A stretch of 60,000 nucleotides of DNA, taken from Phoronis australis. Its lineage: Eukaryota > Phoronida > Phoronidae. The stretch is from contig NMRA01000090.1 in NCBI GenBank assembly GCA_002633005.1, positions 300,752-360,751 of the forward strand, in the 5' to 3' direction. The position numbers and the translations under genes were made by a program. Below the pieces are notes generated by a model, which saw only the letters and a list, made by a program, of their open reading frames with translations, had not been told where the DNA came from and did not search any database. Shown here in pieces: positions 41,501-56,500 of this stretch (its first letter is position 1; every line of letters starts with the position of its first letter).

Positions 41501-44500
41501 AAATCAGGGAATCAACCAACAAACTCGCCTTGATATTGTTCATGCTGCCTATTGTGTATCACCATGTGGTCACTTGTGCTGTTGTATTTATATTCATTTT
41601 TGGAAGTAAAGAGCGCCCTGCTTGAAATATGGGGAATATTTTATATTTTAGAACCGATGCTCGTTGTTTTATTTTTACTATTTAGAAGACTTGGATCTTT
41701 TCTTAGTTTGCACTTAAGTTAACTCCATCCTCCTGTTACCTGTGCGGTTCACGTGGCAACATGTTAAAAAGCATCCTTTGACAACCATGCTTTCTTATTA
41801 AGACCATACTGTTTTTGGTCCGGTGACCTATAATTGACATATTTTAGACAAAAATCTGAATACTGGGGAAATATTCACAGTTTTTGCAGTGTTTTATTTA
41901 TATCCAATCCATATGTAACTCTAACTGTTTCTATACATTTTGTTTTGCAATCAAAAGTTACATCGATTAAACATTGCCATCACAACGCCATCAACTGTAT
42001 GCTTTTGGCATCCTCAGGTGATGTATTGCCTAGTACATGAACTGACACCTGTGTGCAAAGCTGTATGGCTTTGGAATGATCTGGGTAAATTTACAGAGCA
42101 AAAAATCTTGATTTTATTTGCATCCGTTCATGTCATTGGTTGAAATTAAGTGTGTACCAACATTAATGTTCTGTGTTATATTTGTAACACTATTAATACT
42201 TAACCCTAATCTTTATTTTGTCTAGGCAAAAGTGGTTGCCACTGACGATGACCTTCAAGTGACCTATGAGACAACAGTCAAATTTGATGAAGATCTGCCA
42301 GAGTTCAGGTTTCTACTTCTTAATCCTTCCAACCTTGCTTTGTGTACAGTGTGAACAAATTAAAACACACCAAATCTTTTTAGGCTAATAATGGATAAAT
42401 ATTTACTCATTTCAGTCAATGAAACCTATAAAAATCATTTAATTTCCACACAGGAAAATATTAAGTCAGATTGTGGGTGAAACTCTTATATTTTCCAATT
42501 TGATTTTTAAGAATGACCAAACTTTTAATTCTTGTTATGCGTGTTGGAAATTGGATATTGAAGATAGATTGGATTTTTAATTTGCATTTTGAATACGGAA
42601 AATTGAACTGACTGAATGTACCATTATTGAGATTGTTTAATGATCTCACATAATGTGGAATTGTCGTGAGGACTTGACAGGGACCTCAGAGGTTTCACGC
42701 TCCACTGCCTTATCTACACTATTTTGAAAAGGCATTGTACAATCACACGTTGTGGGTCATAAAAACGATAATGATACCTGAAGCTGACGCAGCGAGTAGA
42801 ACTACTCTCGTTTATAACATTAGTGTAGACTCACAGTAGAACTGTGGTTTTTCTATTGAGCCCAGACCGTCCGGAGTTGCACCATGTACCGAATCCGGAG
42901 GGTCTGTCACGACGATTTAGCATTATGTTTTCTTAAATCTAATTTTAAGACCATGTTCAGCGCAGGTCACAAATTTAGGCCAATCAGTTGGAAAAGGGAT
43001 AGCAACAAGTCATTAACTGGATGGATATCTATAGCAGACTACACAGCAGACTGCACAGTCATTTGAAGAGCCAATTTCACTTAACAGCATTCTCTGGTCT
43101 GATAACATCTAGCTCCTTTTGTTAACTGCCAAGCACAGTCTTCTGTCTGGTTTGACAACATGCAAAACAATTATCTACTAGGCTTATTACAGATCACCTG
43201 TGAACACACTCAAACCCAGAGCGAATGGGTACATTCGTAAAGAATAGGTTGTTGTAACTTTGGTTGTATGAGAGTGATTTTGGCGATTTAAAAGCTAAAC
43301 ATGAACAGCATTTGACGAGGAATAGGCCTTTTGCGAGTTTATAACAATAACGCGAGATTACGTGAGACTTAACTGTGACGTCACGGGAAGTGGGGCAAAA
43401 GCTTGTCGTTTGGCTCATTTGCTCAATACGTTAGCAGAGTGTGTTCTGTTATTTTCTTCCACTTTTTGGCCGTTAAGTTCGAAAAATACCAAACAAGCAT
43501 TGCTGTTATGGCAAATGAAATTCAGATTCGCACTACAATACGTTCTATCGCGTTTTGTACTAATTTCGTTTCGTGTATTTTAAACGGGCGATAGGCGAAA
43601 TCCGCTCACTGATTAAGTTTTCACCACATCAAAAATACATTCCACATCTAAAATTGTCACCTAAAAAGACGCTTACTTTCTCCAGTGGTCCTTTCTGCTT
43701 CTAAACATATCTTCGATGAAGCATAGCTACGGGAATTCAGGTGACTTTGGCGAAGACTTCCAACTCCACATTATGGTTACTGTTAACTTCAACCGCGCGC
43801 GCGATAACCGCAAAGTAGTTCAACTGGTCAGGTGAGTATGAGGCAAAGGCTAGCGCGAGATTGAGTGAAGCGCGAGACCTGGCGCGTGACACTTGCAAAC
43901 TAACATGAGAACATATCAAGTGAATTTGTAAGATTTGTTTTCCTTGGACTTATTGTTCGTGATTTCACGTAACTTCCTCAAAATGGCGCACTGTGAGAGA
44001 AACTTGAGCGAACCGCGAGGTTTTCATGGATAGGTTNTTGGAAAAGGGATAGCAACAAGTCATTAACTGGATGGATATCTATAGCAGACTACACAGCAGA
44101 CTGCACAGTCATTTGAAGAGCCAATTTCACTTAACAGCATTCTCTGGTCTGATAACATCTAGCTCCTTTTGTTAACTGCCAAGCACAGTCTTCTGTCTGG
44201 TTTGACAACATGCAAAACAATTATCTACTAGGCTTATTACAGATCACCTGTGAACACACTCAAACCCAGAGCGAATGGGTACATTCGTAAAGAATAGGTT
44301 GTTGTAACTTTGGTTGTATGAGAGTGATTTTGGCGATTTAAAAGCTAAACATGAACAGCATTTGACGAGGAATTCAGAAATGCTATTGGTTTATGTTCAA
44401 ATATGTTATAACTTAACTTTTATTCTTAACAGCACAGCCCAGTCAGGCTAGATATGATCTTACTGGAGATTAGAGCAATTATCGAACAAAAGAGCTGGCC

Positions 44501-47500
44501 CTCCAACCATAAGGGCCAGAATGGAGTTAATCAGTTGTGCAAGGTATTGACTACAGGGGTCATATTCCCAACTTATTGTTGGGCTATAGATTGGAACAAG
44601 TTGGGATCAATAGGAAAAGGCTGTAATGAGACCAGCCCTCAGTATCCCATCACTTAGTGGCCACCCCTTAGTTGACCGACCCTTACTAGTCCCACCATTA
44701 ATAGGCCAGAGCTTCAGTACTAGGCCTGCCCTAAGTAGACACTCCAATAGTAGACATGTCTTTAGTAGGCCACCTCTTAGTAGACCAGACCTTATTAGGC
44801 CAGCTTTAGTAGACCCATTCTTATTTGACCAGCTTTTAATTGACCAGCCCTCAGTTAAGGCCAGTCCTAAGTAGACCATCCTTACTAGACCAGCCTAGCT
44901 GTAAAACACAATACATAATGAATTGGTTACCGAGTGGGAATAACCGTAAATACAATTTCAAGATTATTCCACCTGCTATCCATATTTAATTGTAATACAG
45001 CTCACTTTCATGCAATAGACCAGCCCTCAATAGGCCAGCGCTCAGTAGACACGCCCTCAATAAACCAGCCCTTAGTAAGCTAGGCCAGCCCTCAAAAGGC
45101 CAGCCCTTAGTACACATGCCCTGAATAGGCCAGGCAGCACTAAGCTATCCACATGTGATTGTTTAACGATATTCTTTCTTCATAAATTATTTGCTATGAC
45201 GTGATTTTAAAATCTTGACTATTAATCAAGTTTTTGTTTCAAGTTTTTATCGCCAACTTATTTACAAGTCATATATCAATCTAAAGATGCAACTACATAT
45301 TAAGGAGGTGGTAACCGAATGGGGATAATGATAAATAAAACTGCATTTCACCTACTATCCAATAACCCTTTCCGTGCACACTTCAGAAAACATCTGTTTT
45401 TGTGTCACATCTTGAGGACCCTCTTAGAAAGCAGTGCTGACCCTGAAGAGGCCACCCTCATTTTAAATATTAAAAAAGTGTTTTTATTTTTACACAGTTT
45501 GGATATGCAGTGAAATGTTTTATTACTAGTGCAAGAATGGAATTATGCCTCAGCACATGGTGATGATTTACAGGTTATCGTCATTCACATTTTCTATATA
45601 TGCAGTGCAAAAATGATCCGCCTCAGAAAGTCTGTCGAGAGAGAGAGAAACACTTTCATTTTTAAATTTACATAAAATTTATTTATATTAATACAATGAT
45701 TAAAAATTCGATTTCAATTAGGAGGCCTTCTAAAGGTTATTGATCGCTAATAAGAAGGTTCCCTGTACAAAATAAATAAATGGAAATGTAAAAATCAGTA
45801 GGAATAGATGAGGAAGCCATATATATAACATACTTTGAAAGTGAATTAGCGCCAGGAACCAAGAAGTGGACTAGCACAGCTCAGGAGATTTGGGGAATAC
45901 AATTAGGTACTGTTACATATGAAGCAATTGGAAATATGACAAACTGGATCGTAGTTGCTAATGATAAAATTGGTTAAGAACCTGAAGAATGGTTGCAAAG
46001 AATGTGTTTTTATTATATTTAGAGCAGAGACTGGTATTTCGTTGTTGTTTATTAGTCGAGGAATTTCAAATCTCATGATGACAATTTGTTGGACGATGGA
46101 ATTAAAATTTTGGGTTGTATTGTTTGAATAGCAATTGATTCAGGTATCTAGGAGTTTTAATGTGTCTGGTTGGTTATATTGGAAGGGTTTACTAAAGAAG
46201 TGTCGTGCATTCAACAAATTCTGTATAAAAGAAGTTGTTAGTGTAAAAATACTTAGGGAGCTCATTATTGAGGAATTTGTAGTAAAATTTTGCAGTTGAG
46301 ATTTTAAAGATGTCTTGAAGTAGAGGGAGGAATTTGAAATATTTCGAAAGGTTCTCTTCTGGGTGGTCTGGAGTTTCCTTAAGTGTTGCCGAAACCCCAA
46401 GTTGCAATGCCATAGTTTAAATGTGGAGGACAAGTGAATTATGTATTAACTTGAGAGGAAGATAAGATTTCAATTTATGAATGGGTCCGCCGAGATTGTT
46501 AAGTTTGTTTGAGATGAGGTTTAGGTGGGGGGGACCATGAGAGGTTTTTGTCAATGGTAATACCAAGGAAAGGAAAACTGTTCACATGACATATGGTTTT
46601 GCTATTTATATAAATGGTGGGAACAATACATTTTTCAATTTTCTTTTGGGGGTAATGGAAGATCATAAATTTACTTTTTGATGTGTTAATTGAAAGTTTG
46701 TTCACAGAAAACCAGTCTGAAATAGATTTAAGATTGTTGTTGATGGTGGTTGATTGTTGTAAAGTGTTTTGGGAAGATTCAGTCAGTTTGTAAAGTGTGA
46801 CGAGGCAAGTGTCGTCAGCATAAAGAAGTGTGTCCATGGGAGAAGAAAACAAAAGATCATTTATGTAAATTAAGAAGAGAAGTGGGTCAAGGGCAGAGCC
46901 TTGGGGAACTCCATTAGATATTGGTAACCAACTGGAAGTTGTATCTCTTAGTGAAACATATTGGGTGTGGTTTGAGAGATAATTTATAAACAGTGTATAT
47001 TCAACTCCAGTAATACCATAGTGATTTATCTTTTGCTAGAGTATTTGGTGGTCTATTGTGTCAAAAGCTTTATAGAGATTGAGAAAGATGACCAGGGGAT
47101 TCATGTCATTATCAAGATGGGAACAAATGCGTTCTAAAAGTTCTGTAGAGTGACATTTCCTGAAACCATATTGATGTTTATTAAGAATATCATTTTCATT
47201 TCGGAAAGTTGAAAGTTGAGTATGGATAATTTTTTCTATAATTTTTGAGATTGTTGGGAGAATAGAAATGGGTCTATAACTGCCTGGGTGCTTTGGGTCC
47301 AAACCATGTTATTAAAATACTGGGATTACTTTAGCAATCTTGAGAGCATCTTGAAATATACCAGTGTGCAAGCACTGGTTGATGATGGTCGTGAGAGGTT
47401 CAATTATAAAAGGACTGCTTATTTTGATAATTTAAATGATAAATTGTAATGACCAGTACTATGATTTGCGTCCATGTCTCTAATAATATCTAGTACATGT

Positions 47501-50500
47501 TCATTATGAATTAGTTTGAAAGAGAACTTAAATTTCTTTGGCGTGGGAAGATAGTCTTTGAAATTCTTCTTTTGTATCATAGTTATTGATTTAGAAAGGT
47601 ATGGGCCAATTTGATTAAAGTAGGTGTTGAATAAACTTGCCATTTCGGGTAGGTCACTTGTTTTAGTGTTTTTTGAACGTAAGAGACATTCTGGGGTATC
47701 ATTTTTTTTTGTTCGAACACTGTTGTTCATAACTGTCTTTATTGTATCCCATGTTTTATTTATGTCAGACTTCCCTTTTTCAAATGTGTCATAATAGTAA
47801 GATTGCTTGGCGGAATCAATAGCTATTTTGAGAATCTTATTGTCTGTTGTGGCATGTAGTGCAGGATTGTGTGTTGCGAGGGGTTGCCTTGGTTTGTTTG
47901 TACAGTTTATCTCGGTAACGAATGGAAATTAAAATGCCGGGTGTAATCCACGAGTGAAGCGCGTGTTTGTGTTTATTATATCTAACATTTTTTTACCAAA
48001 GTGTTTTTTCGTGAGACATGTCAAAGCATCACTGAGTATTGCGTAGTTGTGATTCAGGTCACAATCTAAGCTGTGGTCTAGCGTTTCCATGATATTGCAG
48101 TTTCGCAAGCTGTTGAGAAAGTGAGTTTTTCTTTGCGGTGTGTAAGAATATTTTGAGACGAAAGTAGGGTGTTTAGGGTGGAATTTTTATTGTTTTTGAA
48201 GCAATGAAGATAGGACAATGGTCTGAAATCAAAGATAGAAGAATACTAGAGTGTGTATGTATGTGACCGTATGATGTTGATGTAAAGAAGTTATCTAATA
48301 AAGTTGCTGAGGTGGGGCTGAGCAGTGTTCTCCACAACTGAAAATCCAAACTCGACGCTCGGACAAAATGGGACACAATATGGCGGACAGTTGAAATTTC
48401 GTTTTAACCCAAATTAAAGATTTTTTTACTGCACCTTTACCGGGCAGTCCTTGCTTGCATTCATTGAAAAAAATGAGACAAGTATCTTTAAAAACAATTT
48501 ATTTACATCTCACTTTATTTACAATGTCTACAAAAATCACTTTACAAATCAATATTTACAACGTAATACGCCTATTTCTTAGTGAGTTCCATTTTTCTAC
48601 GGCAGCATCGAAGTTGAAGGCTCCTGCATCCTTCCCGTGCAAAGACACAGTTACTAAGCTACGCAGAACCTTGTTACTCAAGCGATTGCGGGCACAGATT
48701 TTAATTCTTCTCAAGCAACTAAAGCCTCTTTCACAATCTGTAAAAGAAAATAAAAGATTCTTTTCTATCAAATTACCAAATGCAAAAGAAGTTGTAATTT
48801 CTGTGATGATAATTACTAATACACTTTCAGATCAAAGGATACTTCAATTTTGTATTTACCTGCTGTAGATGATGGAATGATTCTTCCAATCTTCGATATT
48901 TTGCTGAGATTGGGCATGACGTGCTGTAGTTGGGAAATTTTTTTCAATGACTCTGACAGTGGAATATCTCCCCATTTGATGATCAGGCCTTTCAGAGTTT
49001 GGTATTCCTGTTGTGCATCATCTTTGTTCACTATTGTCTCAAAGTGATCTGTGAGCTCCTATAAATTAAATTAAATACGGGATAAATTACAATCAAAGAA
49101 AAAATAAGTTTGTTTTTGGATTTCTCCCAAGTACAAATGGTAAATCTGTAATTACGTTTCAAAAATGAACCAAGTCAACAGTGAACTGCTTGATTTTTTG
49201 TGTTGTATTACAATAAAAACAGTTTATAGTGTTAGAACTAATAAGTGTTTGCACTGAAAATATAAAACTCAGCTTTACCTCTAATTCTTCAAGACCATGG
49301 TCAGCTAGGAAGTTGATGTTGCAGGTAGGTAAATCTCTGTAGCCGAAAATCAAATACTTTTGAAGAAGTCCAACCTGTGGAAAACGTTTCCGAATTTGTG
49401 CCGAAACTGCACATATGAATTTGTGGTATACCTGTAAAATAAAAATTGTTGAAATTACGGTATGTTCAAAGTACGTTTGTCGTGTGGAGATTGAATTGAC
49501 CATTGAAAATTGATTTGACACTCACATTCTTCTTGTGATCTTCTAGGTCGCTCTCCTTGTAGCTCACATTGAACCCATCGGCTATCATTTCATCAAGCGT
49601 TAATTTCACTTGTGCATAGGGTTCACCTGGCACAGTCATTCTAGCATCTAAGATGTCCAGGCAATTTTTTACAAGTAATCCCACATCACTGTATTGAAGG
49701 GCGCTGGCCTGTAAACAATAATCAGTCGTCTTTAATGTTATCTTTCATCTCGGAATAAAGAACAGGGAAAACAATGTTTTTGTACAATTTGTTCACTCGT
49801 ATAAAGCATTACTGTTCATTTTTAGCTACATTTCGCAGTATTTTTGTAGACTTAGTCTGTAAGGCATACCTGGAAACATTTAGACAACATTGCTAAGTTC
49901 GGCAGAAGGTCACACATGGCGTGTAATGTCGCAACAAATTTCCACGATTCTACGAATACATTCAAGCCAGCAGCTTGAGGCTCATGACGTTCTTCAGCTT
50001 CCCGTTGAAGGCTCACTATTACAGATGGCAGGATTTCTTTTAGAGTCGCACAAGCCGCATCATGACTAAGCCATCGTACGTGCTTGGCTTGCTTGGGCTT
50101 CAGCTTCTTCACGTTGAGAGCATCCTGAAATAGTTAAAAGTCGGGATAAACAGTTGAAAGCAAATTTCTAGTAGATAAAACAATGGGAAAATAATAAGGT
50201 AAAGAAGTAAAACCTGGATAATGTGGCTGTAGTTGGACTCAGCTTATTCATAAGATGAGCAATGAAGCTCGCCTTTTAGTTTATTTTATTTTATCTTCAC
50301 TGAATACAAGACGATTGGTTCAACAACTTGGAAGTACAGTGACTATTAAAACATTTTCACAGCCGCACTTGCCTCATGGTGATGTTTAAAGTATTTTCCA
50401 TGAAGATGAACAAACCTGAATTTGTTTTAGAGCTGCCAGTCGCACCGGGCTATACTCGTAAAATCTGAATAAGTGGTCAACAGTGGCATTGAATCGTTTG

Positions 50501-53500
50501 AGATACGGAATGTCATTTGCTGCCTGTCCACTTGCAAGAGCCAATCTGTGTGCCACACAGTTGTTGGCGATAAGAATTGGTGATACCTGAAGACACAAAA
50601 ATTATGAATAACAGTCATTGAGGTTTATACATAGATGACATAATATTTTTTATTTATATATTCACTGTAACTAAGAATGTCTACATTTGAATTTATCATG
50701 TTACATGTTTGTTGCTCCGGAATAGATAATTCCCACATAATTATTTTAGATATGAGTAACAATACTCAAAATAAATTGCAAGTTTTTGTCACTCCAGTAA
50801 AGGCTCTGTTAACATCTGTACATCACCTCTTTCAGCTTGGTGGCAACACCATTCCTGCATCCTACCATGACGCTCGCACCGTTACTTCCGAAGCCAACCA
50901 GTTTTCCTGCCAACTCGACATCAATTTCTTCAAAAAGCTTAATTATAGCAGTTGTAATAGTATTGGCAGTTCCATCAGCAACCTGAAATTATAAGAAACT
51001 GTTGCAAGTACATGAGCATTTACTGGGAAACAAGTCGATTTTGACAAGTCAATTATTTCATATGTAGTTGAGCTGAACTGTTCTTAAAGGTGGTGCAACT
51101 CACTTCCACAATATCCAGGAACATCACCACCGGCTCATTTTCCTTTAGATATTTAACGTAAATTATCAGCTGTTTGGTGACGGAGACATCAGTGGTTTCA
51201 TCAACTAGTATACTTAAAAAGTCACTGGTATGCAGGTCGCTGATTATTTCATCTCTCACCACAGAACCTGTAATAGAAGAATGAAGTAACCAATCAAAAA
51301 CCTGGACTCAAATGAGTAAAAGTTACGAATGCAACATGTTCTCTTTATTTAGTAATACTTTAGTCACCTTTGATATTGTTACCACAACAAGGTTTAGGTA
51401 TACTACATGCCGGATAAAAACACAAGCCGGATGGTTAAAAGGGTAATTCTAAGTATCTCCCAACTAAACAAAGTACTTAGACGTGTAGGGTATGTAATTG
51501 AAGGTCCTAAATTGTGGTTTGTCGTAAAATCCAGGACTTGTGTCTTTAGGAGGAAATCTGTTGGAATTTGGAATCATGTTGGGTCACGGTGTCAAAAAAC
51601 AAGTTTCGCTTTATAGCATATATAAAAAATTCTTGGACTCGAATTGCTCTTTCAAAAGTTTGTGATTTCTGGCCGCTTGGAAAGAGCTGACAGCTGATAA
51701 TTTCATGAGATGACATGAAATTTTATGAGCAGTTTGGTCTGATGAAATGATGAGTTTGGTCTACCCATGCCCTGCGATCACTTCTAAACTGAGTTAGGTT
51801 CCAGAGATGACAAATTTTATAACAATGAGTGGCCTATTTCAAAACTTGGTTCTTGACAGAAAGCATGTCTGTTTTAACTTTTACACCAGCAGGTATACTC
51901 TACATTAGTGAAAGAGAAACTGAGTTGTTTGGTCGAAGTCTGTTAGACGACTCATATCTTCCCAGTCAGTGATACATTCGTGACTTGTGTTTTAGATTTA
52001 ATATCAAAATTACAGTGTTGTTACAGGACAAAAGGTGGCGTCCACATTCATGCAGATAACCAGACCGTGACTGCACCTACATTGATGTGGGTAAAGGTAA
52101 CTATCTTACCAGTTCTATTCACTTCTGTTCTGAAAACTAAAAGAAATTTGGAGTTTAGCTGTCTCTAAAGCAACTTTGTTCTGGACAATCTTCATTAAAT
52201 TGTTTCAGCCTTGCAATGAAGTTTTATATGTAACGAAGACTGACTTAATTAGGGAGATTTCATCTATGATGCTGCATGCTGTTGTTTTTTAAGTGCAATA
52301 TGGGATGAGTCTTTTCTCATAAACGTATTGTGACATCTCAGCTACAGTTGCACTTGAGGTTGCCATAATAAAAGGATGAGTCTATTGGAACATGCATTTT
52401 GGTGTGAGTGTGACTAAAGAACAATCATATGAGAACAAAAAACTGAACTGAGGAATAACATGAATACAAAGGTTTTAGCAAATCTGTTCATGCAGTGAAC
52501 ATCCCCTTTAAATGAGATAAGGATCGATTTGGAGAAATCTTTTGAATTTCTTCAATGTCACATGGTCAGCCCGATGGTACTATCCACATTGCAGTCTCTC
52601 TAGGGGATACCGTGAATACGGTAAATTCGCTTACAAGGAAAACACGCTTTTCTATATGCGGGAGTTTTCACCACTTGTTCGTCATCCATGTTCTGAGCTG
52701 CTTTCACCAGGGTCAAAGAGAGCGCGGCACCAGCGTTGGACACAGTTGTGATGACCGCTTTGTTCAGTGCTAGCAAGTCCCAATTAGGACTAAATAACAG
52801 TGTTGTAAACTAAATTTTTAGTAAACATCTCTGCCAGTACATACTGGTTCATTTTCAAAATGAATAAACCACTAATTTCCGCTAAAAATAAACATTGCAA
52901 TGCTATTCAGGTGGAAAATAACAACAATGTGATTTTGATTTTTAAATATCGATGAACAAATAAGCTAAAAACTGCAAACATTAGTTATGGATTGAACATA
53001 AACAACCATAGTGCATATTAATATACTTGAAGGATTTACAAAGTAATGCTGATCATAATTAACACCATCACATGGTTTATTCTTATAGGATACAACGAAA
53101 CTAAATTACAACAACATTACCTAGCATTCTCCTGAAGTGTAAAAATCAAGAAATTTCCATTATCACGATCTAATCTAGAATCACGTTCCATTAAACTTGT
53201 CATGCACGCCTTTTGTGTTGGTACACAAAACTGTGGTTTTATTGTGATATTTGAAATGAGGGTGACCTCTTCAGTAATAGCACTGCTTTCCAAGAGAGCC
53301 CTCAACAACAAAAACAGTAATATAATACAATGAAATAAAACAACAATTAAATATACGTGAAAAAGATACAAATAATAAAACAGGTTGAGAATTAAGACAA
53401 TAAATAAATGACAAACAATGGTGAAAATTTAACTAAGAGAGATGAAATGACTCTAAACGGCAGTGAGAGTATTTATGACAAGGAGAAAAAAATGACACGA

Positions 53501-56500
53501 TTAAGACAGGTAGCGTATAAAATGGTTAGGTAAATTACAGCCACTTTTTAATATTAAGTTTAAAAGTATTTATCGAATTGGACCGTTTAATTTCTGGGCT
53601 AATACGATTCCTTGTTGTTGCAGCAGCATAGATAAAAGATTTCTTGCCAGTCTCGGTTTTAATTTTTTTAGGAGAAACATTTCAAGCGACAGAAGAATGA
53701 TGTGTAGAATATACAGCTTGACTGCTATTGAATTTTCGGCTGAGATATGCTGGAGCCAAGCCATTGATCAGGCAGAGAAATATTTATTTCTTTGTTTTAC
53801 TTTCATAAATCCCAGCTTGGAATACAAGTCATCGACCCTGGTGTCCCTAATTCTAGTACCCAGGAGCCCTGGCGGCTCTATTTCGGATTACTTGTACTTT
53901 CACAAAGGAATCAACAGGTGAAAGTTAAGTCTAATTTCTCTGAAAGTCAACCATTTTTCTTCATTCAAGTTTTGTTGTTGAAAGTATTTCATACAAAACA
54001 CATCAGTTTTGCTTCATGACATTTGTTGAAAGTCTGTTTGCAAATAGTACTTTTAAATATCGGTTAGCGTCAGGCGCGTTGTTTGCAACATAATTGCTGG
54101 ATTACGTGAGCTTATCAGATGAAAGCAGACAATGTGATGGATTTGATGTCGTATTCTGCACTACCTCTGACCATGTCAGTTATTTTTTAGTCTTCTTTTT
54201 TGCCGCCTGCTTTCTGTATCTGCTAAACTAGGATTGTTTTGTGAAACTTGGCAGATGTGCACAGTGAGCATGACTGGCATGGATGTTTAGGTTGGTCTTA
54301 CTTCTGTGGTGCTCCTTAATGACTTTAATTTTGCATCTGCGACTGTATAACTACAAAACTTGCAAGATCACAATCTGCCAATTCTATTCTTACTCCTATA
54401 AACTTGACATCAGATGGATGGATTCGGCTTCTGCTGTGCCTACTAATGGCATTTTTTTGAGTTCCTTGGTGGATTTCCATTAAGTTGACAAAGTTTTGAA
54501 ATAGAGAGACAGCGATGCTTTTCTAATTTCAGACGGGTTTGACGTATTCTGTGCCATGTGATGGCCCTTTTTATAGTGAAAACACCTTTAGAAGCACAAG
54601 CGTTAGCGTTGCAGCCTAATGGGCAGATTTCAACATTCTGCGTTGCTCTTGTTAGTTACTTTGTAATATTTAAAGTGTACCAAATCAAAACTGTACTTTT
54701 GACGTTTCTGGCCGTACCTATGCAAATTCCAGAGAAAATTAATTAAGGTGTAATAACAACCATCACTGATGAAAAAGTAGTGCTGGCCATTATCTTTCCG
54801 ATTTGTTAGCTTAGATTAACTTGATGACAAAGAATAATTATAGGCATTATAAAAGTTTTGTGAAGGCAAATGGAATCCCAGTGATGACCAGTGTAAACCA
54901 GAAATTCTCCACATGAGGCTAGTCATCAATAGAGTGACTCACTTTTGTCTCATGATGAGGGTAACTACTGTTTCTTATCAGGTCATATCTAATTAGAAGG
55001 CTTAAAAGCACCCAGGCTCTAGTTTCCATTTTCTTTTTTCACACTAAAATTTGATGGAAACCATTAAACTTGAATAGAGGAGTAAAACTTTGACTTAATG
55101 GGGCTACTTGAATTTTCAAAATTGGTCAATACATGCAAAAGTAATTTGTCAACAAAAACCCAAGCTTTAATCTGTTCGTTGGAAAGTAGTTTCCAATACC
55201 ACTTACCATTTAATTAATATACATATCAGGAACTCACAACATGCTGCAAACATTCCTTTAAACAAAATAAGGATCTATTTGGAAAAATCATAGGAATTTC
55301 TCCAGTGTCACATGTCAGGGGGGGGGGCATCGAGTTTGCTCCACATTCCATTCTTACTGGGGGGCAACATGTAGTTCTCAATAAAAATACTCTGTTTACA
55401 AGGTCATTTAGTGAGGGTAACTTCTGTTTCTTTTCAGACCATACCTAAGTAGAAGGCTTGAAAGCATCCATGCTGTGTTTTTCCATGTTCTTTTTTGGAC
55501 ATGAAAATCAATAGAAACCATAAAATCTTAATGGAGGAGTAAAAATTAGAATATCTTGGTTATTGAATTTTTAAAATTGGTGATAAAATATTGATTTGAT
55601 CAACAAAAGCCCAGGCTTTGAAATATTCATTGCGAAGTAGTTAAGCCCCTTTGCTTATCAGCTAATGATATGCATCACTAACTCGCGATATAAGCTGTGT
55701 CTGAAAGAATGTGGATAAAATTAGTTGTATCGAAGGCCAAGTTCACCATGAACTGTGCCCAAAAGAATTTGAATAAAACCAGTTGTGATAAGGAATCTTG
55801 TTTAATTAAAGAGCAGTTCAGGATATTATGTGTGGAAGACTTTAGGCTTGTGCCATACAACCACACTAAAAAGCCAAGCCTACGTTCTGTAGACCCCAGA
55901 AACTTACGAAAATGCAAAAGTAATGCATGACTTCACGAGATATTGCCATGCATTGCAAGTAAAGCACATGACACTGACCAGGTTTATACGTGTCTCCAAG
56001 GTTTCAGTGATGCCAGCTTATAGGCATGCATTTAAAAAATGGCCATCAGCACCGTTAGCGAGTATGTTTTGGTGTAAATGAAGTGTTTCCAGGTGGTGGG
56101 CATACTGTTACTTTGGCTTGTACTACGCTGATTGTTTACAGGCGATGGACATGCTGTTAGATAAGATGAAAGATGACAAGTTCGATTTCTCCAGAGTCAT
56201 TGCTCTCTCGGGGACAGCTCAGGTATTTAGTTCAAATTAAAATCTATGACTGTTTGTTGATTTTAGTGATTATTTGATCTTCCATCAAGTGTAATGGGAA
56301 GGGTGTCAGATTTCTGAAATTTTAATTCTGGACTGAATGTTAGATGATAGTCGTTTGGGCACAATTTCTCACTTTATACAAAAAGTTATCACATTGTAGA
56401 TTTATTTTATGTTTGGTGAGCATTTAGACTGCCTGCTGTTGCGTTGTTAGAGTGCTAAGTAAAGCCAGGAGTCATGTCTGTTGTACTGAGACATGGTTTA

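Noticed and set aside
46140-48376. Active LINE
   Set aside because: Stops, frameshifts and an Asp-to-Asn change in the RT block show it is dead.
54410-54440. WMDS-encoding stretch as the next XYLB exon
   Set aside because: It lies before exon 4 (wrong order), lacks matching splice sites, and sits inside a diverged intronic repeat.
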